A stretch of 64,000 nucleotides of DNA from Pterobdella sp. o SKG-2022 (lineage: Eukaryota; Annelida; Clitellata; Hirudinida; Piscicolidae). The stretch lies in contig OZ038326.1 of NCBI GenBank assembly GCA_964035795.1, positions 7,746,729 through 7,810,728 of the forward strand, read 5' to 3'. The number at the start of each line of letters is the position of its first letter. Position 1 is the stretch's first letter. This document shows, in pieces, positions 1 through 11,320 of the stretch. The position numbers and the translations under genes were made by a program. The notes under the pieces were generated by a model, which was given only the letters and a program-made list of their open reading frames with translations, was not told the origin of the DNA and ran no database searches.

Positions 1-160
1 TTTAAAAATAAATTTTAACCATTTGAATTGCTTATGATTATAAAATCTTGTCGTTTGCAACTTATATGATTCTTCAATATCAATAAAAATTTTTATTCAT
101 ATCAATTTTCAATTCATATTAATTTAATTTAATTTCAAATAATTTTTTTTTCATAATTTA

Positions 161-191
<31 letters not shown>

Positions 192-1017
192 TATAAATAT
201 ATATATATATTGTTTGACACAATCAAACTGCATTACAAAAATATCAGTGTTTCGTATTACAACTATACGAATTGTCTTCAAAAATCAATATATATTTTTA
301 AAAAAATGGAATGTCGAAGAAGTAATTCCAGGTAGTCTCTTGAACCACATCTGAAGAAGAGAAGTGGTCTTTGTCTTGACGCTATATCGCCAAGTTGTGA
401 AAACCGCTATAACTCTGAGATTCTATTGTTGCATGAATATTATGTATTTAAAAGCTAATTGAATATAATTTCAGAACACTAGTAAGTTTATTAAGATACG
501 TAACATTTTCAAGTATGAGAAACCGTTTTATTGATATTACTATGGCAACGGATAAAAGTTAATTCCAAACCCCATAATTATTGCACAAAATATTACTAAA
601 ATAATTAAGTGACGTGGACTATAATGTAAATCAGAGATAATAAAAAAAATGAAAATGTGTAAACAACTCTAATAAAATAAGGCCTATTATGTAACACCAT
701 TTCTAAATCATAATAAATTCCTAATCTTGCAGTTCATGAATGTTGCAAATATATATCATAAAAGCTATGGAATGAAAAGGACAATCATGTAAACTAGAGG
801 CAACAAAATAAAATTTTAAAAAATAAATAAAATAAGGCATATTATGTAACGCCATTTATAAATAATAATAAATTTCTTACGTTCTTATGGTCATTTAAAG
901 TAGGGTTTTGAATTTTAATTAAGAAAGTTTCCAATATCCGCCTTTTTCTCCAATCTTGAGGGGCTCGCATCAAAGTTCTCCACGAGAATTTATGTTTAGG
1001 GTTCTTCGATATGTGTT
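1..1017. other. AT-rich non-coding stretch with AT microsatellites
   Basis: No gene or recognisable repeat protein was found here. Short (AT)n tracts lie at about 161-180 and 196-211. The rest is AT-rich with frequent stops in all frames. The Penelope-like fragment that follows may begin further upstream than I can trace. Confidence 0.6.
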
Positions 1018-2160
1018 ATTAATAGAAATAATTTAAAAATACGTCAAATAATTGATCAAACTGGTACTTGCTACTACAATCTTAGAAAATTTCTTGCTGA
1101 TTACCTAAAACCCCTGGCTGAAAAGCAATTTACTATTTCCAACACGCAATCCTTTCATTCCCTCTTGAACAGTTTACCCCCACTCCAACATGACGAGGAA
1201 GATGTCTCTTATGACATTGAGTCTCTCTTAACTAATGTTCCGATCAGAGAGACCATTGACTACATCACCAAAGAAATTTATGAATTAGGGAAACTTCCCC
1301 TTCTGTGCAGCAGACAGATATTCTCAAAACTCCTGTTGAAAGCCACCACAGAGAATATTTTTTCAGCAAATGGAAAGCTATATAAACAGATAGATGGGGT
1401 TTCCTTGGGAGGTTCTTTATCGGTGGTGTTTTCTGGTTGCTTCCTAAACCATATGGAAGAAAAGGTAGTTGTCCCTGAAAACCCACTATTTTACATGAGA
1501 TATGTCGACGACACATATTTTAGAAGAAAGAAAAACAAGAACGATATTCTTTTCAATGCTTTAAACTCTTTACATAAAAATATAAAATTGACCGTTGAAA
1601 TAAGTCCAACTAAATTCCTTGATACCCAAATATCTAGATATCCGGACAGTTCCCTATCTTTTAAGGTGGTACGAAAAGAGAAAATTACCAATCCATTGGA
1701 CGTCAGCGATCCCTAAACAATAAAAAAGAAATCTTATAAAAGGAGATTTACATAGAGCTAACAGGATCGGGTCTGACTTTGAACTGGAAAGGAGTGAGAT
1801 ACGTCAAAATATAAACGTGCTGGTTTTTCTGACAGGTCTATCATGTCTGCTTTTGTACAATTCGACACCCCTAAGGATGAAAGCTTAATCCCAAGCTGGC
1901 TCTTTGGAAAGCAAAGAAAATTACACTTCAAAGTTCCTTACTGCCCAAAAAATCAGTTGTACATACACAAGTGCATTCACCAAGAACGTCATCACGTTTT
2001 CATACTCCTGGATCACGTCCAAAATAAGAACCCTCTTCCCTCTTAAAGACAAAATTTTGCATGTACACAATGTGATATAAAAAGAAGAATGTAGTTGTGG
2101 GCAAACGTACTTGGAAGAAACTAAAAGAAACTAGAAAGACTTGTTCTGAGTAGAGTCTCT
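1018..2160 (+). mobile_element. Penelope-like element, degenerate RT into GIY-YIG
   Basis: An open frame from about 1018 to 1716 shows Penelope-type reverse transcriptase landmarks in order: TGTCYYNLRKFLADYLKPL, then YDIESLLTNVP, then a QIDGVSLGG block, then MRYVDDTY with the catalytic YVDD at 1501-1512. After 1716 the coding sense continues only with frameshifts. It includes a basic block near 2030-2065 and the start of the C-terminal GIY-YIG region (CSCGQTYLEET, about 2090-2125). The copy is dead. The N-terminal part and the 3' end are missing or unreadable, and from about 2195 the sequence belongs to a different retrotransposon. Confidence 0.85.
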
Positions 2161-2194
2161 AACTCTCTTACCATATAAAAACTTTTTTCTTTTT

Positions 2195-2840
2195 TTCAAT
2201 TAGCTTATTGTCGTCACCACTTCACTAAAACTGTCATTCAAAAGTCTTTTCAGACATTTTGAAAGCAGCTGACAATGGTGAGTTATCTCCCTTGATTCTA
2301 TTGGATCTATCGTCAACTTTTGATTTTGTGAACCATGCTATATTGCTGGAAAGACTGGAGAAATTTTTCGGCTTTTGGGATAGTGTGCTAAAATGGTTTG
2401 TTAGCTAACAGAACCTTTGCTATCAAAAATTGTGAAGTGTGCACCCATCCGTTGGTGTCCCACAAGGTTCTATTCTTGGACCATTGCTGTTCACTCTTCA
2501 CTGGTGATTTGGAAAAGTTAATCATGAAGCAAAATTCCAGTTTTCTCCAATATGTAGATAACTCTGAAATTCATTGCAAAAATGAAGTCACTTGACCTGA
2601 ACGTAACTTTTAGTGCATAGATGATGTTGTGAGTTGGATGGAAGCTAATCACTTGAAATTGAAAGTCTGTAAGATTAAAGTCATTTTCTACTGCAATGGC
2701 AGAAACGTTCATAGAATTCGGCGTCGTTTAGTGAGAGTAGTTGCAGCTAGCATTAACAATCCTTTTCTACCTTTCACAACGAGAAATCAGCTAAAGCTAA
2801 ATTTACATGTACATCAGGTCGGTAATGTTTTACTCTTTTG
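2195..2840 (+). mobile_element. CR1/L2-like non-LTR retrotransposon RT fragment
   Basis: The translation in shifting frames gives LAYCRHHFTKT, then LILLDLSSTFDFVNHAILL (RT motif A region), GVPQGSILGPLLFTLH (motif B) and QYVDNS (the YxDD motif, changed). It ends with a W-M-x-A-N-H-L-K-L block. The order and wording match the better-preserved copy at 31820-33590, so the two are probably one family. Stops and at least two frameshifts make it non-functional. Confidence 0.75.
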
Positions 2841-3689
2841 AAACATGGGCTAACAACAATTTTTTAAAACCGATCAAAGCGAAATGATCTCGATATAATC
2901 CGATGAATTTGCAAAGCCAAAGTTGAAGAAAAGATAAGCTTAAAAAACATGTACGCGAAACGACATCCAAGACATTAAAAGGGCGCTGCGTTGTCATAGA
3001 CTGAGGTGGTGTGCAGCCGAGTTTGCATCTCAAAATTCTGGGGTTTGAAGGTGCAAGGTGTAAGCCAAACATGACTTAGAAAAAGTTACTGAAGAAGGAT
3101 AAGACAAAGTTCAACTTGTTGAGAATTGACCCACACGACAGCTTTACGTAAAAAAAGATCGTTTTCAAAAAAGCATTACCCTCTGCTGAGGAAAACGGGT
3201 TCTAAAAGAATGATGATGAAAAACATCATTTGTGGGCATTTGGTTCTCAGTGTTGAAGAATCGGTCGAAAACTATTAAAAATTGGAAGCATGTTTCATTC
3301 GTTTTAAATTTATACTTGTGAACAATTTTCTTGAAATGATATGAAAAAACAATTACTGAAGATTTCAATTTAAAAAAGTTTTATTACAATGGAATTGTGG
3401 AAAGCATTAAAACAAAAGGTCATGAATCTTCTCTTTCGACATTCCTGAAAACAAGCAAACAATTTTTTAAATGAATCCTTATATTGACACTAACAAAGAT
3501 CAAATGAAAAAATTATAGTATAAGAATTTCATATGAAACAAAAACCCAAAAGACAATCATATTAGCAATTGTAAGCAGTTATGTAGGTAACTTCAAAAAA
3601 AAAGGTTCATCATCATCATCATTTTATTATAGTCAGCATCTTTCCATTTTCCAAGAAGTCACTGACTTCTTTCCATGACCTAATTTTTT
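2841..3689. other. Unannotated AT-rich stretch
   Basis: No coding region, RNA gene or clear repeat was recognised. A short (ATC)n run lies near 3606-3622, at the 3' border of the next retrotransposon. Confidence 0.5.
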
Positions 3690-5060
3690 CTCACCATTTC
3701 ACCTTGTCATAGACATCTTCAAGATCTAATCCAAGCCTACGACAAAGGTTTTCCATCATTCCTTTCCAAGCTAACCTTGGCCTTCTCCTTCCTCTACTAC
3801 CTTCAACCTCAAGCCTCCACGCCTGCTTAACACAATCCTCATCCCTTTTTCTTACAACATGCTCCAGCCATCTCAAACTTCCTTGTCTCACTACTTCAAC
3901 AATCGTACTAACCAACCCCAATCTAACGATAAACTTCTTTGTGCTCATACCATCGGCTAGCTGCACACCACACATCATTCGAAGCATCCGTTTTTCTGCT
4001 CTTCTCAAAATACTTTCTTCAACGGACCTTACCACCCAAGTTTCTGAACCATATGTCATGACAGGCTTCACACATGTCCTATAAATTTGTCCTTTAACAT
4101 TCCATGTGTGTCTTACCACATAACATAGAAGACATACTGTTGAATGCCTTCCACTTTAGCCCTATCCTGCGTGTAACAACTAGCTCACTTTCTCCTCCAC
4201 CATTCATATTATCCCCTAGATGACAATAATTATTTACGTTCTCCAACTCACTCAGACAAACATTTAAAACATTATTACATACCTTATTTGAAACATTCAT
4301 ACAAACCCTGCATTCAAAATTTTCATTCATCTCACAGGACACTTTCTTTACCCTAGCACATTGCACATGAACCCACTTCTTACCTGTCTTGCACCTCACA
4401 CAATTTACTTTAGCTCTCTTACCACACACACCACATGGATAAATCTTAGCCAAAGCAACAACCCCACCACCACCACCACCACCACCACCACCACCACCAC
4501 CACCACCACCACCACCACCACCACCACCACCACCACCACCACCACCACCACCACCACCACCACCACCACCACCACCACCACCACCACCACCACCACCACC
4601 ACCACCACCACCACCACCACCACTCTCCATGACCTTTGTCTTACCCAGATTAACCTTCAATCCTTTCCTTTCGAAGGCTGCCTTCCAATGGATGAATTGT
4701 GCTTCTAGTTCTTCAATAGTCTCTGCCATCAAAACCAAGTCATCTGCATAAAGCAGTTCATATAGAGAACCTTTATTCCAGTCTTTAGACAATATGTCAA
4801 GCACTATTGAGAACAAAAATGGTGAGAAAACTGATCTTTGATGAACACCTACACCAACATCAAATTCTTCCGAGTGTCCACCTCCAACCCGAACTCGCGT
4901 TTTTGCTCCTTTGTATATTGACATTACTGCCTGAACCAACCTTTCGGGACCAACTTCTTTCTCAGTGCTCATTCAATCACTCTCATTGGCACCGGATCGA
5001 AAGCCTTCTCCAAATCAACAAAACAGATAAAAAGCTTCCTATTCACAAACTTTTAAAACA
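3690..5060 (-). mobile_element. RTE-like non-LTR retrotransposon, RT and C-terminal part
   Basis: Read on the minus strand, this starts inside the RT domain (LFICFVDLEKAFD, about 5050-5010). A TGA and a frameshift near 4975 lead into a 292-codon frame with YELLYADDLVLMAET (catalytic YADD). A glycine run, a Cys-rich PHD-like knuckle (PCGVCGK and later C/H pairs) and a block with NGGGESELVVTRRIGLKW follow. A second frameshift at about 4100 leads to YGSETWVVRSVEES and a final basic domain ending at 3691. The order RT, zinc finger, YGSETW is typical of RTE-like elements in marine invertebrates. The element is truncated at the 5' side, lacks the endonuclease, and is inactive. Confidence 0.8.
4463..4622. 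repeat. (CCA)n/(TGG)n microsatellite, about 53 units
   Basis: An almost pure CCA run. On the minus strand it lies in frame with the retrotransposon ORF and would encode a glycine run of more than 50 residues, between the end of the RT palm/thumb (KVNLGKTKVMESG) and the zinc-finger knuckle. The plus-strand ORFs rich in Thr or Pro here are shadows of the repeat. Confidence 0.95.
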
Positions 5061-5213
5061 ATACAAACATCAGCACAACTAAATACAAAAAACAAAAACA
5101 CAGTGTTAACTAAGATATAAAGCCAAGAATTCATAAAATAACCTTAAAGCTCTGTCATTAACAAGCAGAGCAACAAGAGATAGATGGAGCAGTATATGCT
5201 GATAACAATGAAA

Positions 5214-6110
5214 TCACCTGCATTTGAGACATGTGTAGAAGACTGTTTGTCCCTCATCTGCCGACCTCATCTGCCTGGTGAAGTATGTGGCGATGTTGTG
5301 TCTGCATACCTTGCATTGGTGCTCAATCTGAGGTGTCATGTTTGGTTTGAAAGGATTCAACACCCAACCATAACACATAACACAGTGTGTAGAAAATTAA
5401 TTGATTTTCAGTGTTTCCAATGAAATAGCCTAAAGTATAGAGAAAAATTCAGAAGAAAAGAGCAATTATTAAATGAAATATGATTTTGTGAGTTTTCAAT
5501 TTTAAGTTCTGCTAAACAAGTTTAAATCAATTATAAATATATAATTAAGTATATTATAATTCAATTGATTTAAAATATATGAAAATATAAAAAATTTTAT
5601 AAATTCTGAGAAAAAAATGCATCTAAACACCAATGGTACTGAAATATTCAATAATCACAGTAGGCAAAATAATGATTGCATTTGTAACTTCTTTATCAAA
5701 TGAATTTTATTTTAATTGCCCATGGAATCTTGTTTTTTTGAATTTAAACAATTGAATTTTCTCTCAAATCACCTGTGGGCCCAAAACTTCTTCTTGATGT
5801 TCATCTCCTTTGCTCTGTGTAGTGGCATATTTCAGACTATAAGTGATTTTGTGGTCCAAATAGTCTGTTAAAAAATCATTAGAAAAAAATTACATAAAAA
5901 ACCTGATAAAATCTTCATAAAGGAAAGAATTTTAGATAACTCAAACCTTATTAAGAGTATGAAACTTTGAAATTTACCTTGAATAGGTCTTTTAAAAGTG
6001 CAATTAGGATTGAAACATGTAATTTCTTTCATTTTTTCAAAACTCTTTTTCGATCCACCAGGCAGGTCCATTATTGTACCACACTTCTCACAAAAGTCCA
6101 TAAGCCTCAT
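5214..6110 (-). CDS. POLR1H: DNA-directed RNA polymerase I subunit RPA12 (three exons)
   Basis: The exons on the minus strand are 6110-5978, 5864-5773 and 5327-5214. All introns are GT-AG and the phases (1, then 0) join cleanly into 112 aa, close to the roughly 120 aa usual for this subunit. Exon 1 gives the N-terminal zinc ribbon (MDFCEKCGTIMDLPGG; Cys 7, 10, 32, 37). Exon 2 is the linker ending EEVLGPQ. Exon 3 gives the TFIIS-like C-terminal ribbon (Cys 80, 83, 108, 111) with the hallmark RSADEGQTVFYTC, whose acidic DE pair (99-100) belongs to the hairpin that stimulates RNA cleavage. The family acts in the nucleolus within Pol I. The ORF ends CLKCR-stop; the same bases also resemble a splice donor, so a further short exon cannot be excluded. 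An RTE-like fragment lies just downstream on the same strand. Confidence 0.9.
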
Positions 6111-7051
6111 AATTCTTGGAATTTTATATAACTATATATAATAAATATTTTCACAATAAATATATAAAATTGTTTAATATTTTATTTTGAGAAATATTAC
6201 TCAAAAATTACAACAGCATGAAAAGTAATTTTTATTTGAGTTTACTTTTATCCTTTATAAAAAATTTTATAACATGTAAAGCGCACTCGAAATTGACTAA
6301 ATAATGTTAAAGGGTTCTAAATAACAAAAATTTTTGAATCTTCCATTTTAGTCATTGATTATTTTTGCTAGCCACGAGAGAATAACGAGATATCCGAACA
6401 CTGAATAGCTTTCATAAAACACGAAGCTTTTCGTTATCAAAATAACAGTGAGTCAAGAGAGTTATTGTGTTATTTTTTTTTTGAACGCATAGCCAGAGTT
6501 ATATCAAAACTCACAAACAAGACAGATGCAATTTAAAGAACAACATCTAGCATCGCTTTCATCAAACAATCTCTGCATCATGATGTTATTCCAGTTTTTG
6601 CGAAGATCAAAAGACAATCTATAAATAAAAAAAGTTCTCTACATGGGAGCAGTAAATTTTTGAAGAACATCTTACCAATCACATTACAGACCTCAAAAGA
6701 CTGTCGCGTGAACATTCGGCGTTGTTGATTAGCCTCGCAGTTTTTCTGGGAAAGGCATAGGCAGTGGATATTTGTTATGCCATTAGAAAATCTTTATGTT
6801 GTCAGAATTTCAAGCATTTAAAAATGGAAACCAACAAATAATCTAGATTGAGAAACAATCCTACAATGTGATCCAACAATATCAAACTTCCTTGCTTCAC
6901 AATTTAAACTAACAAGTCAGTTAATTGCAATCCACCCATCAAGTCTTTTCCACCTATCAACGTTCCACATTTACGGGTATGAGCACAAATACGCTCACAA
7001 TCTTTTAATTTTTAGAAACATCGTATATATTTTTCTTCAAAATTTTGTAAC
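6111..7051. other. Upstream flank of RPA12, no gene seen
   Basis: AT-rich. Near 6410-6440 a single copy of a GAAGCTTTTCGTTATC-type motif occurs, which is also found in the foldback at 63210-63353. No other structure was recognised. Confidence 0.5.
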
Positions 7052-7224
7052 TAAAAAAATCAATTAAGAGGAATTTTTAATACATTTATTGAGAATCAAA
7101 AGCTCTAACTTTCGATAAGTTTAGCCTTATCATAAAAAGTTTTATGATAATGCTAAACTTATCGAAAATTATAGCTTTTGATTCTCAATAAATTTATTAA
7201 AAATTTCTCTTAATTGATTTTTTT
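7052..7224. repeat. Near-perfect 84-bp palindrome of the Penelope 3' hairpin block
   Basis: The left arm 7052-7135 and right arm 7140-7224 are inverted copies with about five mismatches and only a few central bases. Each arm is one copy of the hairpin block seen elsewhere downstream of Penelope-like ORFs (core GCTAAACTTATCGAAAATT, then TCAATAAATTTATTAAAAA). This is a head-to-head pair able to form a long cruciform or hairpin. Confidence 0.85.
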
Positions 7225-8039
7225 CATTACAATCTTTTAATAAAATTATTCTCTCTAACCCTAGCTGATATCCTATTTACACCACATTCCCACATACATA
7301 TCTAGCAAATATTTTTTCCCTACCTATCTTATTTTCTTCACCAGTCCACCATAATTTGAACCTTCTACCTAGACTACCTACTAATTTTGTGTCTCTACCT
7401 CTCCACTTCACTTCTTGGATACAGCAAATACTCACTTCTCATCTCAAAAACTCTTCACATAACTCTGTTTTTTTTTCTTTTCAACCAACGTTGTGACTAC
7501 CAAAAGAAAAAGAATTTTAAAAAATCCCAGGCATTCTTTGCCTCTTCTACCCATTCGACAGCCGCTGGGGACTATCTGATGAATGGTCTAAAGAATTTTG
7601 AAGCAAAAAAAAGTGCACAGTTAAGCATATTTTTGTTTCTTTCGCAAAGCACATGCTCCATGACTTCAACTAAGTGAAACATTCTACTACATGAAGAAGC
7701 AAATGATGTTGAATATAGTGAGATAAATGAAAATATTCACGATTTCGTCACTGCTATTTTTGAACCCGACTTTCATTTCTGAGCTAGCGACTGATAATAA
7801 ACTTTAAAAGTTTTTCGTCTTCAATTTGAGCGCACGTTTTTACTTTTTTTCAGTTGATGTTATATAACTGCCATCTTCAAGCAGGTAGGAGCTCACCACA
7901 TCACCACGATGTTAAGCGTTGTTCTCAAAATGTTTTCTTTGATAATAAGAAATTATTTACTAAAAACTGCTTGATGTATTCTCTTTTGAAAAAATTATCT
8001 TGAGAAGATAATATGAGGGATTCACAACGTTTTTTTGTC
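7225..8039. other. No gene recognised
   Basis: A 96-codon open frame at 7387-7677 has low-complexity Phe/Ser-rich content, no motif and no exon-like borders. I do not consider it a gene. C-rich sequence at 7240-7420 could be an old retrotransposon tail. Confidence 0.4.
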
Positions 8040-8221
8040 GGCCCCTATAGCTCAATGTTTGAGCATTAGAATAATTATCTAGAGTTACCGCGTTCAATCC
8101 CACGTGGGCCGACAATTAGCACTTGTTTCACAGTGTGTTTTGGTTACATTAAATTTGTAGCAAGCGCTTTGATCTATAAGGAAAAGCGTTTTATAAATAC
8201 CGCGTTACATTACATTACATT
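8040..8221 (+). mobile_element. tRNA-headed SINE, full-length copy
   Basis: The head resembles a tRNA: CCCCTATAGCTCAATG (A-box region, about 8042-8057) and GCGTTCAATCCCACG (B box, about 8090-8104), ending GGGCCGACAATTAGCAC. The body has a self-complementary part (AAGCGCTTTGATCTATAAGG, then AAAAGCGTTTTATAAATACCG). The end is short TTACAT repeats, about three units. Other copies are at 61075 (+) and 32760 (-), with partial ones at 22890 and 63712. Confidence 0.85.
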
Positions 8222-8939
8222 TTTGTCTGAAGATGCATATAATAGTGAAGTAAAAAGTTTTGTCAATATTGACTTCTGTATACTGCAAGTTTTCTTTCAT
8301 TGTAATTTTTCACAAGAAAAAATACTCGTGTGCTTAAGTTTTTAGATCAAAAATTTTTTTTTAGTCAGTGGATAGGTCTTAAGTACCATGGAACCACTAT
8401 CACTAGAAGAGCTTCACCCCTTCGTTGCTTCATCACTTGAAACTCATGGTCTTCATTGAGTCGTTTACTTGAACTTTGTTTTCTCAGGCTCAAGGACAGC
8501 CTAGTATTCAGACTTTAAATGATTTAATGATATAGAGCATGTCTAAAAATATTATGATTTAAGAAATTATTTTTCAACAGAGTTAAAAATATAAACTTTG
8601 CATCAAAGGTTCGCATTTGATTCATAAATAAAATGTGAACACTACGTAACGTCAACAAAATGTTCTCAATTTTTCAGAACCAGACAATTCACTAATCTTT
8701 TGAAGATGCTGTTAAAAGCTTTAAATAGAGCAAGTTCCAGATATTTATAGATTTTAAACATCACTTTCCGATAATTTCAATCTTATCATAAAACTTTTGC
8801 AAGTCTTCTTTTTTTTTAAATTAAACTAAATTCTGTATATATTAGTTTAATCATGAATTTAAAAAATATACATATCATTTCATAAGCTAATTAAATCTTT
8901 CAAAATGTCAGCAAAAGTCAATCAAGTTTTCAATCTTCT
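8222..8939. other. No gene recognised
   Basis: AT-rich. Around 8755-8800 there is a decayed piece resembling the Penelope 3' hairpin block (TTTCCGATAATTTC then CTTATCATAAAA, minus orientation). This flanks the 3' end of the inhibitor pseudogene. Confidence 0.4.
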
Positions 8940-9050
8940 TCATCCATTGCGTGGCATTCGCACAACCACGTTATCCTCGTCAACAAAAAGAACCACTCTA
9001 AGGTAGTCTACCTCTCCTGTCACTGTGACACCTTTTCGTAGCACTTCAAT

Positions 9051-10539
9051 CTTCGATCATTCAAATTGTTATAATACATCCATTCAATAAGAAGCGTTTT
9101 TTTATTTTTTGTGTTTTTTTTGCAACGTCGCTAAAATTTCTTTGAAACATTTATTAACAAAGCAAACAGGTATAATTAAATATAAGTTAATAATTTTCAA
9201 TATCTATGTGGCACGAACGTAACTGCCTGAATTCATTTTATTTATTTCATTTTGGGTTTTAAAAGGGGTTTTTTGCACTTTTGTTTCATTAAAAAATAAA
9301 AAGTAAGTTTAATTATTAAATGTATCCAGAAAGAATTTTTTTGATAAAAATACAAGGTTTATAAGTAGGAACATTCTTTTCCAAATTCAAGTATGTAAAA
9401 ATAAAATTTAAGTCTTTCAAATTCCCACTATTAACAATTAAAACTATAATATTCACAATAAATTTCAATTCTTTAACCTCGAATTATAAATTAAATATTT
9501 AATTCTCACCAAAATAAATTTATTCTAGTATTTAGTTTCTATATCTTCAATGAATAATGTTAATTTGAACCACTTATTAACTATATTAAGTTCATTTGAA
9601 ATGAGGTTTCAAAATAAATTTTGAAAAATAAATGAATTTTGTGAATTTCAAGAGAGCATTCAACCATTATTTTTAATACCATAATAACCTGGATTTATTT
9701 TTAGGTATTAAAACTGTGTTAAACTAGTGTGTCTCCTTTAATTTCATCTGGTGTCTATATTATATTTTTTGGCTTGTTTTATCATCGACTTTATATCTTG
9801 CAAATTTTAATTTTAAAATGTTGAATAGAAAGGTAATAAAACGGCAATTTTTAAATTTACAAATTAACAAAAACAATACAGTTTCCCATAAGTTCTCAAA
9901 TATGATAAAACATCTCCTCAATATTTTGAGCTTTGATAACCTCTTTTGGATAGCTCTGAGGGGGGTTTTTTGTTAGAGGAATGGGTTGAGCTTTTCCTTT
10001 CACCTTTTATTTTTATTTTATTTTTTCATAATTTTTTTATGGCGATTGGATGTTTGGTGGTTGGTGAAAGTTCTACGAAAAAAGGCTCAGAGATCAAAGA
10101 ATATTTCAAAATCTTGAGGCGATTGTTTACGATGCAGCTGAACTTTCAGAAAAGTATTCTTTTGTTAAAAATGTAGCTTACAAATTCAACATAAATCAGT
10201 ATGTTTTTTTCTCCATATGTTCGTAAAAATAATTATAAACTTAGAAGTAGAATATAGTATGTAATTAAATTTACTTGAAAATATATTTACGAGTGTTTGT
10301 TTTATCATTGCATTGCAATTATATTTATCAATATCATTATTTTTGTGCGTGTTAATAAGTAGAATCGCAAATCTCCAAAAGAATAGATTAAGAATTTTTA
10401 TAAAACTAACATTTTAAAAAAACAAAAAAATTATATCAATTTTCCAGATTTACTGTAATATTTGATAATAATAGAATTATAAGGATTTTTTTACGATCAA
10501 TCAAAACTGAACCAGCAAGTTTTGTTCGCGCCACAGATT
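9051..10539. other. Intron 3 of the inhibitor pseudogene, no further feature
   Basis: AT-rich. A 76-codon open frame at 9946-10176 is Phe-rich with no motif or splice context and is not called as a gene. Confidence 0.4.
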
Positions 10540-11320
10540 ATTCAACGATGACCAAACCAAGTCATCAGCCTAGTATCCCCGCTACCTTGCGGGTTAGCTC
10601 CTCGTTAGAAGTAAAGGCTTAGAGAAAAAACTCGAACATAAATCAGAAATGGAGTTCTTTAGGCGGTTTGATGATGCATTAGCACATCTCTCCAGCAGCT
10701 TCTGCATCCAAATTAGTCTCCAGCTGTCTTGACCATGTCTTGCCGCTGGCTCGGGCTTTTCAAAACGATAGAGTGAAGCTGGTGCTGCGCAAGCCTTCTT
10801 CACTTAAATCCCATTTTAGCGCAGATCAGGGCAACAAGACCACTAAAAATTTATTAAAGCCCTGTAGCGTTGGGAGAACGGCGAAGCAACACTGGAAGCT
10901 GTACTTGCAAACCTGTACACAGGGGGCTTAGGCCATATGGTTGTTCTTCCTTGAATCTAGAGCAGCAGAGAAGTTTGGCAGCCCCCTGAGCGACCAAGCA
11001 GCCCTCTTTAAAATAACTCTGCTTGTCTCTTTGCTTGAAGACGGAGCTAGAAAAGGTGCTCCAAAAATAGCCTGTTTTACTCATATTCGTTCAGCAAACC
11101 GCAGCTGGCGAGTTTCCCATCTTTGCGGTCCAAATAAAAATCCCCTTTTTTTAACTTTAGCATGCTGGAATGTTAAAACTTTGATAGATTCTATCAAATC
11201 AAAAAAACCAAAACGCAGAACAGCTCTGATTGCCAGAGAACTTGAGCTTTATCGAGTGGACATTGCTGCTCTCAGTGAAACCCGTTTCTCAGACAAGAGG
11301 CATCTTACTGAAATTGCGGG
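10540..11320 (+). mobile_element. Non-LTR retrotransposon 5' end with start of endonuclease
   Basis: GC-richer than its surroundings. The frame at 10941-11320 reaches the beginning of an apurinic-like endonuclease: LACWNVKTLIDSIKSKKP, then RRTALIARELELYRVDIAAL, then SETRFSDKRHLTEIAG. The homology stops abruptly at about 11320, where a minus-strand element begins. The upstream part (10540-10940) is probably its 5' UTR. Truncated after about 60 residues of the domain. Confidence 0.7.

Noticed and set aside
4361..4708. Open frames made of Thr, Val or Gly runs over the CCA repeat
   Set aside because: They are products of the microsatellite in other frames. Only the minus frame continuing the retrotransposon is meaningful.
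9946..10176. 76-codon frame as a membrane protein gene
   Set aside because: Phe/Leu content reflects T-rich DNA. No family motif, promoter or splice context.
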